A stretch of DNA of 34,486 nt from Phycisphaerales bacterium (GCA_003597935.1 QZJT01000129.1:1-34486); one strand, 5' to 3'. Shown: positions 16,473 to 24,806, numbered from the stretch's first letter. Notes: generated by a model not told the origin, from the sequence alone. Numbers and translations are program-made.

Positions 16473-16818
16473 GGCTCCACTCTCCGTGGCGGTCCATGCT
16501 CACGCAACGCGGCGGCGACCGATCCGGGACAAACCATCCTCCGCGAGCGCCGCCCCGCGTGAGAGAACCCCCCCGGCAGCGCCAGGCGCGCCTGCATCGG
16601 TCGCTGCGGGTTGTTTCGGGCGGGGATTCGAGCGAAAAACCCCGCGACGGGGCGTCTGCACCGCGCCGCCGACGCCCCGCCGGGCAATCTAGCCGCTGGC
16701 GGCGGGACAATCAACGCGGCCGCGCCGCTTCGGCCGCGTGGCAGGGGCTGAGCCGCCACGCGGAGCGTCGCTCGTTGGAGGCGGCCTGACCTGCCAACGA
16801 CGCGCTATTCGCCAATCC
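16473..16818. other. gap between etfB and the App1-type gene, with two hairpins
   Basis: 346 bases that should hold the etfB promoter and the end of the App1-type transcript. Two stems are visible near the latter: CCGCGTGG (16734-16741) with CCACGCGG (16756-16763), and TCGTTGG (16772-16778) with CCAACGA (16794-16800). Neither has a T-run. No gene is seen. Confidence 0.4.
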
Positions 16819-17979
16819 CTATTCGCCGTCGTCCGGCATCATGTCCCGGATCTCGTCCGGCTCGCGAAACACGCGCCACTTGCCCGGCGGCACGCCTCGA
16901 AACGCCTCCACGTAGCGCGGCGCGTCCGCGGACACCTCGGTGACGTCACGGATCGCGATGCCGATGATCTGATCGGGGCGCTTGCGGGCCAGTTCGCCGT
17001 AAGCTTCCGGGTCTTTCTCACCGGAGTCGCCGATCAGCACGAATCTCCGTGAGGGAAAGCGCGCCAGGAGCGGCTCGATCGACCTCAGCTTGTATTCCTC
17101 GCCCGATTCGAACAGGCTGAAAAACCGGCTGTCCTTCCAGCGGAACTCCTTGAGGTGGTACGACCCGGCGGGAAAGCCGCACGATTCGAAGAACGCCGAC
17201 AGGACGGGGTAAAGCTGCCAAGGGCTGGCGGAGACGTAGTGGAAGCGCACCGAAGGCCGCTTCGACCAGTCCCGGTAGAGGCCGGCCATGCCCGGCGCCG
17301 CCACGAAGGGCAGCAGGAACGTCCCCTTGAGCATCTCCGCCTTTTCACGGACGTGGCTGACGCGGATCGTGTCGTCGATGTCGGAAATGACGCTGACCCC
17401 TTCCGCATCCACCAGCAGCACGCCGCCGCGAAACGTCTCATTGCGGTCCGGCGGTATGACGGCGTCATAGCCCAGGACGCCGCCGCTCAACTGGCCGGAC
17501 GCCCGCAGGTTCTGGACGAACGCTTCGGAAACCTCGGCCCGGCCGCGGAAGTGGCCGTCGGGCGTCGACGGGTCTGAATCGAACTCGCCGTCGCCGATGC
17601 GGACGCGGATCCGCTTGTCGCGCTCGTTGTCGACCAGGAACCAGGCCGCCCGCCCGAGGAAGATCTCCGGCGGCGCGGCGACGGCTTCGATCCGGTCGAT
17701 CTCGAGGGCCGCCTTGAGCGCGCCGAGGTACTTCTCGCTGTCGGCGGGCTCGAAGACCCAGCCGTGTAGGTCGAGGACCCACCCGTTGCCGTCGGGCGTG
17801 CGTTGCCCCAGCGTAGGAAAAAAGACCAGCGATTCGTCGTCGCTAAGGCCCGGCCCGTCGGCGGCCAGGAACAACCAGGCCACGCCCACCGCCCCCGCGG
17901 CCAGGCCGATCAGAAACGGCACGCGCTTCTTACGAACCGCAACGGCCTCGCCACCGGCGTCACTTGTTATGGCCTGCAT
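16819..17979 (-). CDS. membrane-anchored App1-type (DUF2183) phosphatase
   Basis: 386 residues from the ATG at 17979. A transmembrane segment lies at about 21-40, after a basic stretch (RKKR). The C-terminal half is the App1 phosphatidate phosphatase catalytic domain of the HAD fold: SDIDDTIRVS with D200-I-D202-D203-T204, YVSASPWQLYP (S250-A-S252-P), and LIGDSGEKDPEAYG (about 316-328). In yeast App1 dephosphorylates phosphatidic acid at membranes; the bacterial members are little studied. The N-terminal region (about 50-190) is a beta-rich accessory domain typical of this family. It is divergent from archease. An upstream in-frame extension to 18657 is not protein-like. A lipid or other membrane-associated substrate is likely. 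Confidence 0.88.
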   Translation of the reverse strand: MQAITSDAGGEAVAVRKKRVPFLIGLAAGAVGVAWLFLAADGPGLSDDESLVFFPTLGQRTPDGNGWVLDLHGWVFEPADSEKYLGALKAALEIDRIEAVAAPPEIFLGRAAWFLVDNERDKRIRVRIGDGEFDSDPSTPDGHFRGRAEVSEAFVQNLRASGQLSGGVLGYDAVIPPDRNETFRGGVLLVDAEGVSVISDIDDTIRVSHVREKAEMLKGTFLLPFVAAPGMAGLYRDWSKRPSVRFHYVSASPWQLYPVLSAFFESCGFPAGSYHLKEFRWKDSRFFSLFESGEEYKLRSIEPLLARFPSRRFVLIGDSGEKDPEAYGELARKRPDQIIGIAIRDVTEVSADAPRYVEAFRGVPPGKWRVFREPDEIRDMMPDDGE

Positions 17980-18127
17980 GAGGGCAATGTAGAAGTGCAG
18001 CGGTCGGCTGTCGAATGCCGCGGCGGGGGATGGTCCGCCGTGCTTCGCCGGCCTCCGGCGCGCGCGTGTCACGCACCCGGCCGCAACGCAAGCCCGTCCT
18101 GGAATGGCAGCCCGTACCGATCCGGCA

Positions 18128-18133
18128 TACAAT
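18128..18133 (+). promoter_or_regulatory. probable -10 box of archease, close to the start codon
   Basis: TACAAT lies 8 bases before the ATG at 18142. No good -35 is seen at 16-18 bases (TGGCAG at 18105). If this box is used, the RNA would begin at or within a few bases of the ATG, giving a leaderless mRNA; no Shine-Dalgarno sequence is present. Confidence 0.35.
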
Positions 18134-18141
18134 CGCCTACG

Positions 18142-18561
18142 ATGTCCGCCGGATTCGAGTTGTTCGACCACACGGCCGATCTGGGCCTGCGGGCCTGGGC
18201 GGACACGCCGGGCGGGCTGGTCGAGCCGCTGACGCGCGGCTTCTATGCGGCCGTGGGCGACGTGGCGGCGGCCCCGGGTGGCAGCGTCGAGACGCTTTCG
18301 ATCGGCGGAGCAGACCCGGCCCTGCGCTGGCGGGACTATCTGGCGCGGCTGCTGCTGCTGTTCGAGTGTGATGGCGTGGTGCTGGTCGATCCGCGGGTGA
18401 CGCGGCTGGATGAGGCCGGTCTGGAAGTCGTGGCCCGGCATGCGCCGCTTGATGCGGCCGCCTCGGACCTGGCCCGCGAGGTGAAGGCGGTGACGTATCA
18501 TGCCCTGTCGCTGGTCGAGGCAGATGGGCGGTGGACGTTTACGGTCATACTGGATATCTGA
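18142..18561 (+). CDS. archease, RtcB cofactor
   Basis: 139 residues, the standard size. Signatures of the archease family (DUF101) are FDHTADLGLRAWADT (metal-binding D13), EVKAVTYHALSL at about 113-124, and the C-terminal TVILDI with D138 next to the end. Archease activates the RNA ligase RtcB, promotes its guanylylation and enables multiple turnovers and use of dGTP, ATP or ITP. The rtcB gene follows on the same strand at 18749, so the pair matches the known functional partnership. The start is the ATG giving MSAGFELFDHTAD; an open frame upstream is not conserved-looking. The 187-base gap to rtcB holds two facing heptamer arrays. Confidence 0.95.
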   Translation: MSAGFELFDHTADLGLRAWADTPGGLVEPLTRGFYAAVGDVAAAPGGSVETLSIGGADPALRWRDYLARLLLLFECDGVVLVDPRVTRLDEAGLEVVARHAPLDAAASDLAREVKAVTYHALSLVEADGRWTFTVILDI

Positions 18562-18564
18562 GCG

Positions 18565-18744
18565 GAGGTTTTGAGGTTTTGAGGTTGAAGGTTTTAAGGT
18601 TGAAGGTTTTACGTTGGAAGGTTGGAAGGCGGGAAGGTGGGAACATGAACCCCACAATCAACCGCGTATCTGGACCTTCGACCTTTGACCCTTGACCGTC
18701 AGCTCTTCAACTTTCTGACCTTTAGCCTTCTGACTTTCTGACTG
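18565..18744. repeat. facing heptamer arrays between archease and rtcB
   Basis: A purine-rich array (18565-18643; units such as GAGGTTT, GAAGGTT, TGAAGGT, TGGAAGG) is followed by a pyrimidine-rich array (18672-18744; units such as ACCTTCG, ACCTTTG, ACCCTTG, TGACTTT). They are degenerate and in opposite sense. GGTTGAAGGTTT (18583-18594) can pair over 12 bases with GGACCTTCGACC (18672-18683) when G-U pairs are allowed, so the transcript could form a long imperfect stem. The array runs to within a few bases of the rtcB start, which has no Shine-Dalgarno sequence. Confidence 0.8.
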
Positions 18745-18748
18745 TTCC

Positions 18749-20200
18749 ATGTTCACAGGCCCGCTTGAACCCATTGACGCCAACCGCTGGCGCATCCCGA
18801 AGTCGTATAAACAGGGCATGCGCGTGGACGGTCTGATCTATGCGAATGCGGCGCTGATCGAGGCCATCAAGTCGGACAGGTCGCCCGAGCAGGTGGCCAA
18901 CGTCGCCACCCTTCCCGGCATCGTGAAGTACTCGCTGGCCATGCCCGACATCCACTGGGGCTATGGCTTCTGCATCGGAGGCGTCGCGGCCACCGACCCC
19001 GAAAACGGCGGCGTCATCAGCCCCGGCGGCGTCGGCTACGACATCAACTGCGGCGTGCGCCTGATCCGCACGAACGTCAAGCTCAAGCACGCTGAAAAAC
19101 GCATCGAAAGGCTCGTGGACGCCCTGTTCGACAGCGTCCCCTGCGGGGTCGGCCGGGGGGGGCGGATCAAGTTCACGCCGGCCGAGCTGCAGCGGCTGGT
19201 GTCGGAAGGGTCGCCCTTCGTCATCCGGCGCGGGCTGGGCTGGGAGTCGGACGTGTACACCACCGAAGGCGGCGGCCGCATCGCGGGTGCCATGCCGGAA
19301 TACGTGTCGCCCACCGCCTATCAGCGCGGCGCCGGTCAGTGCGGCACGCTCGGCAGCGGCAACCACTTCATGGAAGTGCAGGTCGTCGATCACGTCGATG
19401 ACCCCAAGGCCGCTGCGGTTATGGGGCTGGAAGAGGGCCTGGTCACGGTGCTCATCCACTCCGGCTCGCGCGGCTTCGGCTACCAGATCTGCGAGGACGC
19501 CCTCATGGAGCTGCGCGACGTGCCGCGCAAGTACGGCATCGACCTGCCCGACCGCCAGCTCGTCTGCGCCCCGGTGAACTCGCCCGAGGGCCAGCGATAC
19601 CTGGGCGCGATGCGCGCGGCCGCCAACTACGCCTGGTGCAACCGGCAGATCATGACGCACCTGGCCCGCGAGGTGTTCTCCGACGTGTTCGGCCGCCCGG
19701 CCGAAGACCTCGGCATGGGCCTGGTCTACGACGTCGCCCACAACATCGCCAAGATGGAGCCATATGACGTCGACGGCCGTCAGGTGGAGCTTTGCGTGCA
19801 TCGCAAAGGTGCCACGCGCGCGTTTCCGCCCGGCCATCCGGAACTGCCCGACAAGTATCGCTCGATCGGCCAGCCGGTGCTGGTGCCCGGCGACATGGGC
19901 CGCGCGAGCTACGTGCTGGTCGGCCGGCCCGGCGCGATGGAGCACACGTTCGGGAGCTGCTGCCACGGCGCCGGCCGGCGCATGTCCCGCGGCGCGGCGA
20001 TCCGCGCCAGCAAGGGCCGCAACATCCGCCGTGAACTGCTCAATAAAGGCGTCGTCGCCCGGGCCCGCGGCCGCACCGGCCTGGAGGAAGAACAGCCCGA
20101 CGCGTATAAAGACGTGGTCGAAGTCGTCGGCGTCCTCCACGACGCCGGCATCGCCGCCAAGGTCGCCCGCCTGCGCCCGATCGGCGTCATCAAAGGGTGA
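18749..20200 (+). CDS. rtcB: RNA-splicing ligase RtcB
   Basis: 483 residues, typical for RtcB. Key residues are visible: D98 and C101 in GYDINCGVRL (manganese ligands), GSGNHFMEVQ, HSGSRGFGYQI, DVAHNIAK, and the guanylylated histidine H406 in CCHGAGRRMSRG. RtcB joins 2',3'-cyclic phosphate or 3'-phosphate RNA ends to 5'-OH ends using GTP and Mn2+, in tRNA splicing or RNA repair. It lies downstream of archease, its activator. The start codon ATG at 18749 matches the usual N-terminus; translation initiation must be weakly SD-dependent, because the preceding bases are a pyrimidine-rich heptamer array. No RtcA or RtcR gene is nearby. Confidence 0.97.
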   Translation: MFTGPLEPIDANRWRIPKSYKQGMRVDGLIYANAALIEAIKSDRSPEQVANVATLPGIVKYSLAMPDIHWGYGFCIGGVAATDPENGGVISPGGVGYDINCGVRLIRTNVKLKHAEKRIERLVDALFDSVPCGVGRGGRIKFTPAELQRLVSEGSPFVIRRGLGWESDVYTTEGGGRIAGAMPEYVSPTAYQRGAGQCGTLGSGNHFMEVQVVDHVDDPKAAAVMGLEEGLVTVLIHSGSRGFGYQICEDALMELRDVPRKYGIDLPDRQLVCAPVNSPEGQRYLGAMRAAANYAWCNRQIMTHLAREVFSDVFGRPAEDLGMGLVYDVAHNIAKMEPYDVDGRQVELCVHRKGATRAFPPGHPELPDKYRSIGQPVLVPGDMGRASYVLVGRPGAMEHTFGSCCHGAGRRMSRGAAIRASKGRNIRRELLNKGVVARARGRTGLEEEQPDAYKDVVEVVGVLHDAGIAAKVARLRPIGVIKG

Positions 20201-20230
20201 GGTCCGGGGCGCGGCCCCGCCCCATCCGGA

Positions 20231-20325
20231 CCCCGACCGTCAGGGAGGGGCCTGGGCGCGTGTTACCCGCTGCTGCTGCGTGTTCGTGGCGCGAGCGGCG
20301 TCCCGCTTCCTGACGGGCGCGGCTC
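20231..20325. repeat. inverted pair of the dispersed element
   Basis: CCCCGACCGTCAGGGAGGGG (20231-20250) and, inverted, CTTCCTGACGGGCGCGGCTC (20306-20325) are both relatives of the 821-840 element. CCGTCAGGGAG pairs with CTTCCTGACGG with one wobble. Just before, GGTCCGG (20201-20207) and CCGGACC (20226-20232) form another stem directly after the rtcB stop. The rest of the 262-base gap up to glyA shows no gene. Confidence 0.5.
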
Positions 20326-20462
20326 CGATTGACCCGCCCGTCGCTTCTCCGCGGGGTCTGCTGAAACGAGGGCCGCCACGTTGCCAAACCCCGCCTCCTT
20401 CCTTACGCTGACGATCGTTGTGTGACGAGATGATCCGCGTTTTCGGCCAGGACTGTCACCCG

Positions 20463-21707
20463 ATGCCCGCCAAGGACCCCATCAGCACTGTTGACCCCGA
20501 GATCTGGCCGTTCATGCAGGCCGAGGTGCGGCGGCAGCAGAACACGCTCGAGCTGATCGCCTCCGAGAACCACGTCTCCGCCGCCGTGCTGGAAGCGCTC
20601 GGCACCGTCTTCACCAACAAGTACGCCGAGGGCTATCCCGGCAAGCGCTACTACGCCGGCTGCGCCAACATGGACGCGGTCGAGGAGCTGGCCCGCCAGC
20701 GGGTGAAAAAACTCTTCGGCTGCGACCACGTCAACGTCCAGCCGCACTCGGGGGCGTCGGCCAACATCGCCGTGTACCTGGCCGCGCTGCAGCCCGGCGA
20801 GACCATCCTCTCGCTGGACCTGGCCCACGGAGGGCACCTCTCGCACGGGCTGAAGGTCAACGTCAGCGGGCTGCTCTACAACATCGTCCCCTACGGCGTC
20901 GATCCCCGGACCGAGCAGTTCAACTACGATCACATCCGCGAACTGGCCCGCGAACACAAACCCAAGCTGGTCATTTCGGGGGCATCCGCCTACCCGCGCA
21001 CCATCGACTTCGACCGTTTCAGCGAGATCGCTCACGAGGTCGGCGCCACCCACATGGCGGACATCGCTCACATCGCCGGCCTGGTGGCCGTGGGGCTTCA
21101 CCCCAGCCCGATCTCGTCTTCCGACTTCGTCACCACGACGACGCACAAGACGCTGCGCGGCCCGCGCGGCGGCCTCATCATGTGCAAGGAAGCCTGGGCC
21201 AAAAAGATCGACTCGCGCGTCTTCCCCGGCTCGCAAGGGGGTCCGCTGATGCACTGCATCGCCTCGAAAGCGGTGGCCTTCGCCGAGGCGCTCAAGCCGG
21301 AGTTCAAGACGTACCAGCAGCAAATCCTCGCCAACGCCCAGGCGCTGGCGGAAGCGCTGCAATCGAAGGGCAACCGGCTGGTCTCGGGCGGCACCGACAA
21401 CCACCTCATGCTGGTCGACCTGCGCCCCGCCTACCCGCAGGTCAGCGGGCGGATGGCGGAAGGCTGGCTGGAGGCGTCGAACATCATCGTCAACAAGAAC
21501 ATGATCCCCTTCGACGAGCGCAAGCCCGTCGAGACCAGCGGGCTGCGGATCGGGACGCCGGCGCTGACCACCCGCGGCCTGAAAGAAGCCCACATGCGGA
21601 CCATCGCGGATCTCATCGACCGTGTGCTGCGGGCCGAGGGCGACCCGAAGGTCATCGAGTCGGTCCGCGGCAGCGTGGCCGAGTTGTGCGAGCAGTTCCC
21701 GCTGTGA
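20463..21707 (+). CDS. glyA: serine hydroxymethyltransferase
   Basis: 414 residues if started at the ATG at 20463. This start puts the PLP-binding lysine of [14 protein letters not shown] at K229, the same number as in E. coli GlyA, and the protein opens with [15 protein letters not shown] as usual; an ATG at 20430 is the alternative. Other motifs are [47 protein letters not shown] and the folate-side [14 protein letters not shown]. The enzyme converts serine and tetrahydrofolate to glycine and 5,10-methylene-tetrahydrofolate in the cytoplasm. A transglutaminase-like membrane-protein gene follows after 34 bases. Confidence 0.97.
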   Translation: MPAKDPISTVDPEIWPFMQAEVRRQQNTLELIASENHVSAAVLEALGTVFTNKYAEGYPGKRYYAGCANMDAVEELARQRVKKLFGCDHVNVQPHSGASANIAVYLAALQPGETILSLDLAHGGHLSHGLKVNVSGLLYNIVPYGVDPRTEQFNYDHIRELAREHKPKLVISGASAYPRTIDFDRFSEIAHEVGATHMADIAHIAGLVAVGLHPSPISSSDFVTTTTHKTLRGPRGGLIMCKEAWAKKIDSRVFPGSQGGPLMHCIASKAVAFAEALKPEFKTYQQQILANAQALAEALQSKGNRLVSGGTDNHLMLVDLRPAYPQVSGRMAEGWLEASNIIVNKNMIPFDERKPVETSGLRIGTPALTTRGLKEAHMRTIADLIDRVLRAEGDPKVIESVRGSVAELCEQFPL

Positions 21708-21741
21708 CCGCAGGTCGGAGGGTGCCATCGGATCACACGCG

Positions 21742-22635
21742 TTGAGATGGTTCGTCGTCGTCAATCGCTGGCCTGCGTGGCTGCGCTGGCCGTTCAAGAG
21801 CCTTGCACTCGCGACGGCCGTGCTCTTGGTGTGCTTTCCCGACGTCCCGCGGCTGGTGCGCCACGTTCAGCGATGGACCGACCCCAACCGGCTGATCGCT
21901 CCCGATGCCGAGGTCCTTCAACCCTGGGCCGACGAACTCCGCCCGCAGTTGACCGATGATTTGCCGCCGCAGGCCGCGCTGAAGACCATCGAGCACTTCG
22001 TCTACGACCATCTGCCCTACGAATGGGACTGGAAGAACTGGTCCAACGCCGACTACATCCCGACCGTGGAAGAGGCGCTGGCGCGCGGCCGGGAGGACTG
22101 CGACGGCAGGGCGGTCGTGGCGGCGTCCCTTTTGAGCCGGCTGGGTTATCCCGCCACCCTGGTGACGGATTTCTCCCACGTGTGGGTGCGCACCGAGTTC
22201 GGCGACACCATGAGTCCGGGCCAGCGGGTGGCCGTGGTCGCCACGGAACGGGGGATCGCGCTGCGCCTGACCGAACTGGCGCAACTGCCCCACGCGCTGG
22301 GCTACGGCGTGTCCGTGTTCTACCTGCACCGGGAACTGATCATCGTGCTGGCGGCGTGGCTGGTCCTGCTGCGACCGCGGCGGCGCTGGTGGCGGAACCT
22401 GCTCGCGCTCGCCCTGCTGCTGGCGGCGCTCGTTCTCGTCCGCGCCGGCGGAGGGTGGCAGGAGCCGAACGTCGCGCTGGAATGGCTGGGCCTTTTCTCG
22501 CTGGCGGCCGCGTTCGCGGCTGCATCGGGCTGGCGGCAGAGAGGCGGGGCGTTCGCGCCGTCGGCAATGGACGTGGGCAGCCGTACCGACGCGGTGCGGT
22601 TCCAGGCAGGCACCATCGCGTCGGACGAGGGCTGA
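21742..22635 (+). CDS. transglutaminase-like membrane protein
   Basis: About 297 residues if the TTG at 21742 is the start. A transmembrane segment lies at about 19-33, and further hydrophobic segments follow in the C-terminal third (around 190-245). Between them is a transglutaminase-like cysteine-protease fold: GREDCDGRAVVAASLLSRLGY with the candidate nucleophile C120, and DFSHVWVR with H146; the Asp is not obvious. Such domains cut or cross-link proteins or peptidoglycan-linked substrates, and some are inactive. The start is uncertain. The only good Shine-Dalgarno (GGAGGG at 21716-21721) is correctly spaced for an in-frame ATC at 21727, which would be a rare start, whereas the TTG lacks one. 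It follows glyA closely and is convergent with the next gene. Confidence 0.8.
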   Translation: MRWFVVVNRWPAWLRWPFKSLALATAVLLVCFPDVPRLVRHVQRWTDPNRLIAPDAEVLQPWADELRPQLTDDLPPQAALKTIEHFVYDHLPYEWDWKNWSNADYIPTVEEALARGREDCDGRAVVAASLLSRLGYPATLVTDFSHVWVRTEFGDTMSPGQRVAVVATERGIALRLTELAQLPHALGYGVSVFYLHRELIIVLAAWLVLLRPRRRWWRNLLALALLLAALVLVRAGGGWQEPNVALEWLGLFSLAAAFAAASGWRQRGGAFAPSAMDVGSRTDAVRFQAGTIASDEG

Positions 22636-22651
22636 TTCGGACCTGCATCGC

Positions 22652-22686
22652 CGCCCGGGCGTGCTTCCCTCGAAGCGTCCCGGGCG
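22652..22686. terminator. hairpin between convergent genes
   Basis: CGCCCGGG (22652-22659) pairs with CCCGGGCG (22679-22686), and inside the loop GCTTC pairs with GAAGC. It lies between the ends of the transglutaminase-like gene and the convergent secreted-protein gene, so it could stop transcription from both sides, though there is no T-run on either side. Confidence 0.5.
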
Positions 22687-22726
22687 ACGTGTGTCCGCGG
22701 GTGGGTCGCTTCATCATCAGCGTAGG

Positions 22727-23269
22727 TCATCGGCGAACCAGCCGGACCGGTCGGCCCGGAAGGTCACGAATGGTCGGATGGGCAGTCCGCGTGTGGGCAG
22801 ACGCTTCGACCCGCCCGCCGCCCGTCGTTCGGCCGCCGACGTTGGCGATCGCGATCGGGCCGCTGCGATGGGCGCCGGCGGCGCCGCCGGCAGTGACCTC
22901 GCGGGCCGCGCCGCCTTGTGCAACGACGCTTCCGCTGCCGTGCGATACCGTGCCGTCCAGGCCGATGTGCAGGTTGGTGGTGCGGCCGACCGCCGGCCCG
23001 CTCTTGCCGGCCAGTGCGAAGCTGGATGACAGACTCAGGCCCCGGCCGTCGAACCCCACCGACCAGCCGTGACCGAAGTTGATCGCGCCGGTGTGCGTGT
23101 CGGCCTTGGCGATGCCCATACCACCGCCTCGATACGCGGCGGCGGCTTCAGCCCAGCCGCGCCCGTCGCGTCCCGATCCCGCGCCCGCCGAACTGGTCGC
23201 CTCCCCTGCCCAGGCCGCCGCGCCCGTAGCGGCGATCATCACCATCGAGTACACCATCAAGCGTTTCAT
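22727..23269 (-). CDS. secreted Gly/Ala-rich protein of unknown function
   Basis: 180 residues from the ATG at 23269, with GGAG upstream. The first about 21 residues form a Sec signal peptide (MKRLMVYSMVMIAATGAAAW, then AG). The mature part is Gly-, Ala- and Ser-rich: FGHGWSVGFDGRGLSLSSSF, then repeated Gly-rich strands such as TVSHGSGSVVAQGGAARE and a Gly/Arg/Thr tail. It shows alternating small and hydrophobic residues that suggest a beta-structure, but no family was recognised. It is preceded on the same strand by a gene for another secreted Ala/Ser/Gly-rich protein with a palindromic cassette between them, so the two may be expressed together and act at the cell surface. Confidence 0.65.
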   Translation of the reverse strand: MKRLMVYSMVMIAATGAAAWAGEATSSAGAGSGRDGRGWAEAAAAYRGGGMGIAKADTHTGAINFGHGWSVGFDGRGLSLSSSFALAGKSGPAVGRTTNLHIGLDGTVSHGSGSVVAQGGAAREVTAGGAAGAHRSGPIAIANVGGRTTGGGRVEASAHTRTAHPTIRDLPGRPVRLVRR

Positions 23270-23350
23270 GACTGTTCTCCGCAAGGTTTGCGAGTGATCG
23301 AACACTCGCAGGCACTGCAACACGTTTCGTCGAGTCCGCCCGGCATGTGG

Positions 23351-23429
23351 CACCGGTCTCCAACCGGTGTCCGCCCGGCATGAATGCCGGGGCTCTGACC
23401 TGCATGTGGCTCCGGTTTGCAACCAGTGG
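23351..23429. repeat. palindromic cassette, copy 2
   Basis: Contains CACCGGTCTCCAACCGGTG (23351-23369), CCGGCATGAATGCCGG (23375-23390, identical to 15608-15623) and a decayed CTCCGGTTTGCAACCAGTGG (23410-23429). As at 15584, it starts within about 12 bases of the stop codon of a minus-strand gene and precedes the next gene on that strand. Confidence 0.8.
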
Positions 23430-23440
23430 AAGCGCCGGTC

Positions 23441-24157
23441 CTACCGCCGCAACTCGATCGCGCTGACCCGGCTGCTGGAGCGGCCGAAGTGGCTCGCGAT
23501 GGTCTCCGAGACGACGGTCGCACGGGCGGAGCGCATCGGACCGCTGACGCTGACGCCGAGCCCTTCCGAATGCGCCCCGGCGCCCCAGATGGCGCTCGCG
23601 CCACTGTGGACGCGGCTGCTAGCCCGCCCGCCCCAGGTGTCAGCGAGCGACTCACTGACCGCGGTCGCGCGGCTGAAGAAATCGCTGCGACTGTCCGCGC
23701 TGGCGCTGCTGTCGGCGACGCCGTACCGACTGGCGGCCGTCGAGTGGGCGACGCTCTCTGCCACACCGCCGAAGCGGCCGACCGAAACGGCCCGGCCGTC
23801 GGACACCGCCACGCCACCGACCGTGGTCGCGACGCTGGCGCTGTCGGCGCGGGCCAGACCTCCGTACACTCCGATGGCTCGGGCATCGGAACGGCTCACC
23901 GCCACGCCCCGATCCGCCAGCGCCACCGCCGCGGACGTCGCCAGTCCATTGCGGTTGCCGTAGGCAGACGACTCCGCGCTCGCCCGACCGCCCCGCGTCG
24001 CGCCGGCGTACGCATCCGAACGAGCGTTTCCGACCGCCACGGAACTCGCTCGGGCGGAGCCGCCGTGCGTTGCGACCGCGACGGCATTCGCCTCCGCCGC
24101 CAGCGCGGCCGTACCGGTCAACACCAGCCCGAAAACTGTCGCCAGATACTTGAACAT
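23441..24157 (-). CDS. secreted Ala/Ser/Gly repeat protein resembling a YadA-type beta-roll
   Basis: 238 residues from an ATG with a perfect site (AAGGAGGT about 6 bases upstream). The signal peptide is about residues 1-21 (cleavage near ALAA). Most of the mature protein has alternating small residues of the type SSVAVGNARSDAYAG and ESSAYGNRNGLATS, with Gly turns at about 84, 99, 114, 130, 146, 176 and 192, a spacing of 15-16 residues. This resembles the left-handed beta-roll of YadA-like trimeric adhesin heads (consensus SxAxGxxAxA). The protein has no coiled-coil stalk or outer-membrane anchor, so it would be released or held by other means. I recognised it by pattern only; a general low-complexity origin is possible. 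The AT-rich upstream region (24285-24307) may hold its promoter. Confidence 0.75.
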   Translation of the reverse strand: MFKYLATVFGLVLTGTAALAAEANAVAVATHGGSARASSVAVGNARSDAYAGATRGGRASAESSAYGNRNGLATSAAVALADRGVAVSRSDARAIGVYGGLARADSASVATTVGGVAVSDGRAVSVGRFGGVAESVAHSTAASRYGVADSSASADSRSDFFSRATAVSESLADTWGGRASSRVHSGASAIWGAGAHSEGLGVSVSGPMRSARATVVSETIASHFGRSSSRVSAIELRR

Positions 24158-24806
24158 GTCGTAAACCTCCTTCTTTCAGATGCTTACTATCATGGGGGCG
24201 GAAGGCCCTTCCGCGCTCGTCCGCCTTTCGACTGCGTAGACATGACCGGCCCGAATTGGTTAGAGTCGCGCAATAGTAACGATGTGTCAATTATTGCACG
24301 GATGCAATTTACGGACGTGGTTCCGGGTGGCCTGCTCCTGCCTCAACGCGTTCGACTCATCGCGCCTCCAGACGACTGGGATCGTGGGTGCGGACGAGCC
24401 TCGAGTACTCCGCGCGGCTGACGCCGGCCGACTCCGGCCGGGTACGGCCGCGGCGCCGTGACATTGCTCGCACCGCACCGGAGGACCATGGACTCGCGTC
24501 GGCGTGGCGAATTCCCCAATCCCGCACGCGGCCCGCCGCGGCAAACGCGATTCCGCCGCTTTGCGCGTTTTTAGCGCGACCTTCATTCGGCCGTTATACG
24601 GTACGCTGGTATGGTTCTTGCACCGCTCGTGGTGTCGCGGTCGGGAGGCGCGCCGGAGTGAGGGTGTGCCCGTGCAGCGTGAATTCTCTGGCATCCACAA
24701 GCGTTCGTTTCTATACTCAGGAGCGAGTCTGCGGCTCTCGCCTCCGGGGGGTGAGGCATCGGCCGAAGGGCCGCAGCGACCATTGCGCCCACAGGACGCG
24801 TCTGCC
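24158..24806. other. long divergent intergenic region
   Basis: About 650 bases between the beta-roll-like gene (minus) and the second tandem-FHA gene (plus). Apart from the AT-rich block near 24285-24307 it holds a -10-like TATACT at 24712-24717 without a good -35. The FHA frame is open upstream to 24504, but that extension shows no protein character. No gene is seen. Confidence 0.4.
24285..24307 (-). promoter_or_regulatory. probable promoter/operator of the beta-roll-like gene
   Basis: An unusually AT-rich patch. On the minus strand a consensus -35 (TTGACA, 24290-24285) is seen, without a convincing -10 at 17-18 bases. Directly upstream of it is the inverted repeat TTGCA-CGGA-TGCAA (24294-24307), a possible regulator site. 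Confidence 0.35.

Noticed and set aside
22023..23072. A 349-codon plus-strand frame
   Set aside because: It overlaps the transglutaminase-like gene in another frame and the secreted protein gene in antisense; Arg/Pro/Ala-rich composition typical of a GC-rich shadow.
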